Shown here: positions 13,959 through 17,426 of the stretch, piece by piece
How positions within the stretch are numbered: the first letter of the stretch is position 1
Layout: every line of letters starts with the position of its first letter
Assembly: GCA_025357995.1 (NCBI GenBank)
Contig: JANYLF010000014.1
Span: forward strand, 1-17,426
Origin: Acidimicrobiia bacterium
GTDB taxonomy: Bacteria > Actinomycetota > Acidimicrobiia > IMCC26256 > JAENVU01
Length of the DNA stretch: 17,426 bases
Reading direction: 5' to 3'
Notes under the pieces: model-generated
Database searches by the model: none
What the model was told of the DNA's origin: nothing
The model's input: only the letters and a program-made list of their open reading frames with translations
Made by a program: the position numbers and the translations under genes

Positions 13959-13987
13959 GCTCGCTCCGCGGGTTCCGCTCGGGAGTG
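13959..13987 (-). repeat. Intergenic repeat, copy 2 of 2
   Basis: Minus-strand CACTCCCGAGCGGAACCCGC then GGAGCGAGC parallels the plus-strand copy at 8358-8388. It lies between the ceramidase-like stop (14009) and the dop promoter, in the opposite orientation to copy 1. Confidence 0.4.
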
Positions 13988-14008
13988 CGTTGCGCTTGTC
14001 ACGGTGCT

Positions 14009-16036
14009 TCAGGGAGCGTCTGGAAAGGTGTCGAGCCAGATGCGGTGACCGTGGCGGTCGATGACGCCGCGGGTCTGGGTGGTCGCGCTCGCTTCCTTCT
14101 GGCCGTGGAGGTCCATCCAGAACCAATGCCGACCGTCGACCGTCGTGACGCTGGCCGCGGTCGCGATCCCGGTCGCGCCCGGACCGGGAACGAAGGTGTT
14201 CGCGGGACCGGAGCAGGCCTGGCCGCCTTCACCGAGCGGACTGCGATGGCGCGTGCCATCGGACCACACGTAACGGCCGGTGCTGATCCGATCGTCGGTG
14301 GCCGGAAGGAGCGTGGCCAGCTGCGTTGCCGCAAGGCCACCGCCGTCCTTCGCCGACGCTTCACCATCGTCCGAATGGCCGCACCCGAAGCGATCTCTGT
14401 CGTCGGCGCCGTCGAGTGTCGCCGGGACCCCGACCGCGTTCGACTTCGGGAAGAGGTACCCCACCATGTCTTCGCCGAGGCCTTCGACGAAGCGATACGG
14501 CGCAGAGAGTTCCGCCATGATCCACGGCGGTGGTGCGCCGCCGTCGGGTACGGCCTGATCCTCGGGGCCTTGGAACGAGCGCGCGTAGGTGAACGGGAAG
14601 AGCTCCCCGGGCGCGGTCACGAAATCGGCGTCGCCGATGCGGTACCACGCGACGTCGGTCTGGAATTGGTTCGCGAGTTCGAACGGGGACGCGACTCCCG
14701 CGGCGTTGCGAGTGAGCTTGCGACCGTCGACGTACCCGTCCTTGCCGGGGATGACACCGAACGAGCCGCCGTACGCGAACAGCGCGTTCTCGAGTGGCAT
14801 GAAGAACGTCGAGCGGCGGGTGCGGATGGCGTCGGAGTGCGACCAGTTGCCGGTCGCGAGTGCCCAGAGGCTCCACCGCGCGATGGCCTCACCGCGCGCT
14901 TGGGTGGACGCGTGGTACCCGTACGGTGTGCGGGTGTCGTCGTTGCGATAGATCGTCCGACACCCGCCGTTGCCGACCGACGAATACAGGCTCGTGGGGC
15001 TCTGGTCGCGGACCGTCGGATACACCTGCGGCATCTCGACCGACCCAACCGACCCGGCCATGGTCATCGCCATGCCGCCGAAGTCGGCCTCGAGCTTCTG
15101 GCGCGCGAAGTGCGGCCAGTCCGACGACAAGTGGAGGCGGTCCTGATTGTCGTCGGAGAATCCGAGCTCCTCCGCGTGGATGCCGTAGTTGACGAGCGTG
15201 GCGATGACCTTGCCGTTCGGGCGTACGGCCTGCATCACGCCGATCGACTCGTCGGCCACGAATGGGTACGACGACCAACACGACGTCATATCGGTGGGTC
15301 GAACCGACCCGTAACGGAGATGCGCGTGACGGCGGGTTCTCGCCGCGGTTTCGATGGATTGCGCGGTGCGATCGATGAGGAACTCGACGTAGAACGGATC
15401 GACACCCGACGTGAGCTCGCTCGGTCCGCTGATTCCGATGGTGTCCGGCGCGGATTCGTCGTGGGTCGAGGTGAAGAACATCTCGTCGAGGTTGGTGCTG
15501 CCGTCGGCGCGGACCTTGGCGCGTACGCGATCCCAGATCTCCTTGAACACTCCTTCGTTGTCGACGCTCGTCACGGCAACGGTGTGATGCTCGTTGGAGA
15601 CGACGATGGTGCGCGCCCACACTGGATCGAGGACTTGCGTGGGCTGGCGGTTACAGCAGTTCCCACCGCCGAGGTAGATGCCATCCCACCGACCGTCCGG
15701 TGGTGCAACGGTGCCGTCGGTGTGGGGGGTGGGACAGTCTTGGAATGGCTCGCCCGCGTCGTAGTGCTGGTTCGCGTTCGTGTCTTGGTACGGCTCTTCG
15801 AGGGACAGCAAATGCGCGCCGTCGTAGTTGGCGGGCGCGGGGCATGCGGCCGGGTTGGGCGCCCCTGAAGTTGCGAGCGGCGGCGTGATGTCGACCGCCG
15901 CGGCACCGACGCGGAAGTCGGGACCGGAGTTGACGGTGTGGACGTCGGCCACGGCATTCGAGGGTGCCCCGAGGGCGGCCGTGAGAGCGACCGCCAGCAC
16001 GACCGGAATGACGCGAACAGGACGGAAAGCGCGCAT
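14009..16036 (-). CDS. Secreted neutral/alkaline ceramidase-fold protein
   Basis: A 675-residue exported protein whose layout matches the N-terminal domain of neutral ceramidases. It has a signal peptide at about 1-31 (RR-free basic start, hydrophobic core VIPVVLAVALTAALG, cut near NAVA-D), then FRVGAAAVDITPP. Next comes a metal-loop-like segment DTNANQHYDAGEPFQD, then RTIVVSNEHHTVAVTSVDNEG, STHDESAPDT (equivalent of the family's THTHSGP) and NYGIHAEELG. The canonical NxGDVSPN nucleophile motif is replaced by GSVGSVEMPQV, so true ceramidase activity is doubtful. Length fits the family. The ATG has TAGGCT 6 nt upstream, a leaderless pattern. It stands where an mpa gene might be expected, upstream of dop. 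Substrate unknown; probably acts outside the membrane on a lipid or amide. Confidence 0.78.
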   Translation of the reverse strand: MRAFRPVRVIPVVLAVALTAALGAPSNAVADVHTVNSGPDFRVGAAAVDITPPLATSGAPNPAACPAPANYDGAHLLSLEEPYQDTNANQHYDAGEPFQDCPTPHTDGTVAPPDGRWDGIYLGGGNCCNRQPTQVLDPVWARTIVVSNEHHTVAVTSVDNEGVFKEIWDRVRAKVRADGSTNLDEMFFTSTHDESAPDTIGISGPSELTSGVDPFYVEFLIDRTAQSIETAARTRRHAHLRYGSVRPTDMTSCWSSYPFVADESIGVMQAVRPNGKVIATLVNYGIHAEELGFSDDNQDRLHLSSDWPHFARQKLEADFGGMAMTMAGSVGSVEMPQVYPTVRDQSPTSLYSSVGNGGCRTIYRNDDTRTPYGYHASTQARGEAIARWSLWALATGNWSHSDAIRTRRSTFFMPLENALFAYGGSFGVIPGKDGYVDGRKLTRNAAGVASPFELANQFQTDVAWYRIGDADFVTAPGELFPFTYARSFQGPEDQAVPDGGAPPPWIMAELSAPYRFVEGLGEDMVGYLFPKSNAVGVPATLDGADDRDRFGCGHSDDGEASAKDGGGLAATQLATLLPATDDRISTGRYVWSDGTRHRSPLGEGGQACSGPANTFVPGPGATGIATAASVTTVDGRHWFWMDLHGQKEASATTQTRGVIDRHGHRIWLDTFPDAP

Positions 16037-16042
16037 GGGTCA

Positions 16043-16048
16043 AGCCTA
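16043..16048 (-). promoter_or_regulatory. TAGGCT -10-like box, 6 nt from ATG (leaderless candidate)
   Basis: Minus-strand TAGGCT, then TGACCC, then the ATG of the ceramidase-like gene. No ribosome site is present in between. Confidence 0.5.
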
Positions 16049-16109
16049 CGGAAGGAAGCCCGCCGCCGCCAGGACGCCGTTCGAGCCTCAGGCGACCTTC
16101 CAGCCGACG

Positions 16110-16376
16110 TTATTTCCCGGTGCGTTCGCGGTGCTCGCACCCTGGCCAGCAACAGGGCCGACGTTGGCCTTCTTCCAGCTCCTCCTGGGTCCGGCGGATG
16201 CGGCGCTTCCTTGTGGCCTCTTGCTTGGCATCCTCGACCCAGCAGATGAACTCGTTGCGGGCCAGCGGAGTGATGTCCTTCCAGGCATCGAGTGCCGCGG
16301 GGTGGGCGCTCAGCGCCTTGCGCAGGTCGGCAGGAAGTTTGTGCACCACCCCACCGGGCAGTCGCGGGCTACTCAT
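16110..16376 (-). CDS. YdeI/OmpD-associated (OmdA) family protein
   Basis: An 88-residue cytoplasmic protein that matches the small OmdA/YdeI-type family by its run of conserved blocks: KLPADLRKALSAHPAALDAW, then LARNEFICWVEDAKQEATRK-RRI, then EELEEGQRRPCCWPGC. The family is linked by name to bacteriocin or antimicrobial-peptide protection, but its biochemical role is not established. The terminal CCWPGCEH could bind metal. The ATG at 16376 is chosen because similarity begins within about ten residues, and a TACCGT box lies 7 nt upstream, giving another leaderless candidate. It is divergent from the secreted-protein gene across a 100-nt region with an inverted repeat. It is separated from the ceramidase-like gene by 73 nt, so it may be a separate unit. 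Confidence 0.8.
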   Translation of the reverse strand: MSSPRLPGGVVHKLPADLRKALSAHPAALDAWKDITPLARNEFICWVEDAKQEATRKRRIRRTQEELEEGQRRPCCWPGCEHRERTGK

Positions 16377-16383
16377 CGGCGCC

Positions 16384-16389
16384 ACGGTA
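16384..16389 (-). promoter_or_regulatory. TACCGT -10-like box of the ydeI-like gene
   Basis: Minus-strand TACCGT then GGCGCCG (7 nt) then ATG. The box overlaps one arm of the inverted repeat at 16386-16408, so a protein bound there would block it. Confidence 0.4.
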
Positions 16390-16413
16390 TCGGAGCGGGG
16401 GCGATACCTATCG
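16386..16413. promoter_or_regulatory. Candidate operator: inverted repeats in a divergent promoter region
   Basis: GGTATCG (16386-16392) and CGATACC (16402-16408) are a perfect 7-9-7 inverted repeat. The right arm also forms CGATA-cc-TATCG (16402-16413). The cluster lies between the divergent ydeI-like and secreted-protein genes and overlaps the -10 box of the former, the classic position of a repressor site. Confidence 0.45.
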
Positions 16414-16425
16414 CTCGGCGAAATT

Positions 16426-16440
16426 AGGGCAAAACGCCCT
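16426..16440. promoter_or_regulatory. AGGGC-aaaac-GCCCT hairpin/inverted repeat upstream of the secreted-protein gene
   Basis: A 5-bp inverted repeat with an A-rich loop lies 36 nt upstream of the ATG at 16477. It could be a protein site or, if transcribed, part of a leader structure. The downstream stretch GGGACG...AAATCC has a loose look of a c-di-GMP-I riboswitch, but pairing is poor. Confidence 0.25.
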
Positions 16441-16463
16441 GGCCGGGACGGAGAAATCCGCTG

Positions 16464-16469
16464 GATACT
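16464..16469 (+). promoter_or_regulatory. GATACT -10-like box, 7 nt from ATG
   Basis: GATACT differs from TATACT at one position and is 7 nt from the ATG at 16477, the spacing seen for the leaderless candidates elsewhere in the window. There is no good ribosome site between the two. Confidence 0.35.
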
Positions 16470-16476
16470 TCCCGCC

Positions 16477-17013
16477 ATGGGGATGGGTTGTGCACGGTGG
16501 GCACCGTCGCGCGGCGTCGCGAAGGTGGCCGCGTTCGCGGGGATCATCGTGGTGCTGAGCGGCAATGCGACTTTGGTGGGATCCCCGCAGCCCGCGCGAC
16601 GGGCTGCCGCTCCGTTGATCGCGGTCATCCCGGTCGCGGTCGATGCTGTCGCGCCGCTGACGTCGACGACGACTCCCCCGGTCTCGGTGGAGGCGGCGAG
16701 GCTCGCGCGACCGCTTCCCGCGGTGACCACGGATTGCAACGACGCACTGGCGTACCTCGCCGCCCATCAGGCGCCCGGCTTCGTCGATTCTTGCGGCGAC
16801 GGCTCCGCGCTCGGGCACTACGGCCATGCGTGCTGGAACGTGGCGGGCATGTGTCCCGATGGTGCCAAGTTCATCCACATCGCGTGTCCGGCGCCGTTCG
16901 TCTACATGAACGAGGCTCACAACAGTTGGACGCTGATCGGCCAAGCGTCCGGCTTCGACACCTACGGTCAAGGCAGTCCCGCGGAACGCGCGTTCTGCGA
17001 TCCCCACCGCTAG
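16477..17013 (+). CDS. Small secreted protein with six cysteines
   Basis: A 178-residue exported protein of unknown function. After a short basic N-terminus, a hydrophobic stretch (KVAAFAGIIVVLSGNATLVG, about 16-35) acts as a signal peptide or N-terminal anchor. A Pro/Thr/Val-rich linker follows to about residue 85. The mature domain has six Cys (TTDC, DSCGDG, HACWNVAGMC, IACPAP, AFCDPH), compatible with three disulfides, and a conserved-looking core ALGHYGHACWNVAGMC...VYMNEAHNSWTLIG. I have an impression of similar small secreted proteins in actinobacteria but no name. The ATG at 16477 is preferred over 16483 because of the -10 spacing. It is divergent from the ydeI-like gene and possibly co-regulated through the inverted repeat. 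Confidence 0.75.
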   Translation: MGMGCARWAPSRGVAKVAAFAGIIVVLSGNATLVGSPQPARRAAAPLIAVIPVAVDAVAPLTSTTTPPVSVEAARLARPLPAVTTDCNDALAYLAAHQAPGFVDSCGDGSALGHYGHACWNVAGMCPDGAKFIHIACPAPFVYMNEAHNSWTLIGQASGFDTYGQGSPAERAFCDPHR

Positions 17014-17088
17014 CGCGATCGGCGTTTGCCATCCGACGCGTACCAATGTGGCGAGTGACGTGACCCTTGGGTGGGAGGTGTCATGTGC

Positions 17089-17114
17089 GTGGGTGGTCAC
17101 GTGGAGTCACCCAC
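17089..17114. terminator. 7-bp hairpin after the secreted-protein gene
   Basis: GTGGGTG (17089-17095) pairs perfectly with CACCCAC (17108-17114) across a 12-nt loop. It is 75 nt past the stop of the secreted-protein gene and upstream of the lipoprotein promoter. No T-run follows, so it may instead be a regulator site. Confidence 0.3.
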
Positions 17115-17159
17115 CCCGTGTGTGCATCCGAACCAGAGAGGACATGCGGTTCTCTGGCG

Positions 17160-17189
17160 GGAACCGTATGCGCCCTCGCTAGCGTCTAA
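17160..17189 (+). promoter_or_regulatory. ECF-sigma-like promoter of the lipoprotein gene
   Basis: GGAACC (17160-17165) and CGTCTAA (17183-17189) are separated by 17 nt, matching the GGAAC/CGTC pattern recognised by many extracytoplasmic-function sigma factors. The -10 ends 7 nt before the ATG at 17197, so the transcript would be leaderless. A competing housekeeping reading is TAGCGT at 17180-17185, which would leave a leader of about 5 nt. Confidence 0.45.
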
Positions 17190-17196
17190 GAGTCTC

Positions 17197-17426
17197 ATGA
17201 AGAAATACCGAACTGTGGCGAACGTTCTTGTCGGCGCCGCGCTTGTTCTGTGGGTAAGCGCGTGCAGCGGCGTCAGCCAGGGGGCCGGGGTGACGCGCTC
17301 GACGCGACTACCAGCGGCGGGTGCGATCCAGACCGGCACCGGGTCGTGTGCGACGACGTTCACTTCGGCGACTTTGGCCGCGCGAAGTTGGGCATTCGAT
17401 GGCACGCTGACGAGGACCGCGACTGG
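17197..17426 (+). CDS. Putative lipoprotein, N-terminal part (runs off right edge)
   Basis: Seventy-six codons are visible, read directly from the sequence, with no stop before the window ends. The start MKKYRTVANVLVGAALVLWV then SACSG is a type II signal peptide: basic residues, a hydrophobic core and a lipobox ending at C24, which would be lipidated after cleavage. The mature part begins with a Gly/Ser/Thr-rich linker and then SCATTFTSATLAARSWAFDGTLTRTATG, a strand-forming segment whose AFDGT core I think recurs in actinobacterial lipoproteins, though I cannot name the family. The frame is open upstream to an ATG at 17083 with a better ribosome site, but that start would bury the signal peptide behind 38 residues, so 17197 is preferred. 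Function unknown; a stress-type promoter is proposed upstream. Confidence 0.7.
   Translation, partial: MKKYRTVANVLVGAALVLWVSACSGVSQGAGVTRSTRLPAAGAIQTGTGSCATTFTSATLAARSWAFDGTLTRTAT

Larger units (their letters stand above)
13880..14008. other. Intergenic region with GC-rich short inverted repeats
   Basis: The 129 nt between the ceramidase-like stop and the dop start holds no convincing gene. It contains overlapping short inverted repeats, for example GAGGC-tcgct-GCCTC (13941-13955) and GCGAG-GCTCGC arms. The repeat copy 2 (13959-13987) and the dop promoter also lie here. The arms could end the ceramidase-like transcript, but no T-run follows. Confidence 0.4.
17014..17196. other. Intergenic region before the lipoprotein gene
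   Basis: 183 nt with no separate gene seen. It holds the 7-bp hairpin at 17089-17114, an in-frame upstream ATG at 17083 with a GGGAGG ribosome site, and the promoter candidates near 17160-17189. G-T-rich motifs (gggtgg, gtgggagg) recur in its middle. Confidence 0.5.

Noticed and set aside
13985..15868. 627-codon plus-strand open frame
   Set aside because: It is antisense to the secreted ceramidase-fold gene, which has a signal peptide and family motifs; the plus-strand product has none.
1..17426. tRNA, rRNA, CRISPR array, insertion sequence or prophage
   Set aside because: No cloverleaf, rRNA signature, regularly spaced repeat, transposase or terminal inverted repeat was seen; the gene order is core-genome-like.

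Overview
This 17.4-kb window is GC-rich, roughly two-thirds G+C by eye, and almost fully coding. It carries the proteasome/pupylation locus of an actinobacterium. The syntenic set dop-pup-prcB-prcA, then pafA-pafB-pafC, then tatA-tatC-helY matches the order known from mycobacteria. Several insertions (a DUF3866 gene, a signal peptidase, a DinB-like gene, a GDPD, and small secreted or membrane proteins), plus a Pup ending in Gly-Gly-Glu, point to a deeper actinobacterial lineage. I would guess Acidimicrobiia, but that is inference and I recognise no species.

Right to left on the minus strand: (1) 14009-16376 holds a YdeI/OmdA-like protein and a secreted ceramidase-fold protein. (2) 10446-13879 is the proteasome operon: dop (depupylase), pup, an unlisted 59-aa basic ORF, prcB and prcA. 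(3) 4553-9827 is pafA (Pup ligase), a DUF3866 gene, pafB and pafC (WYL-domain DNA-damage regulators) and lepB (signal peptidase I). (4) 1-3727 holds a zinc-ribbon protein, a small membrane protein, tatA, tatC, a Thr-rich one-pass membrane protein and the first 542 codons of helY. Four plus-strand genes interrupt or flank this: a GDPD (3836-4537), a DinB-like gene (9933-10445), and at the right end a six-Cys secreted protein and a truncated lipoprotein gene.

How it works together: PafA attaches the C-terminal Glu of Pup to substrate lysines and Dop removes it. The PrcA/PrcB 20S core degrades pupylated proteins with the help of a ring ATPase (Mpa/ARC) that is not in this window. PafB and PafC form the transcriptional activator of the DNA-damage response. 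Tat and LepB export and process folded and signal-peptide-bearing proteins. The minus-strand genes are tightly packed: ATGA or GTGA overlaps occur at prcB/prcA, pafB/pafC, tatC/small protein and small protein/helY.

A recurrent regulatory theme is a TANNNT -10-like hexamer 6-7 nt upstream of the start codon (dop, ceramidase-like, DUF3866, small membrane protein, ydeI-like). This is the architecture of leaderless mRNAs. No rRNA, tRNA, CRISPR array, insertion sequence or attachment site was seen. No gene-free stretch exceeds 300 bases; the longest are 17014-17196, 8332-8468 and 13880-14008, each described below.
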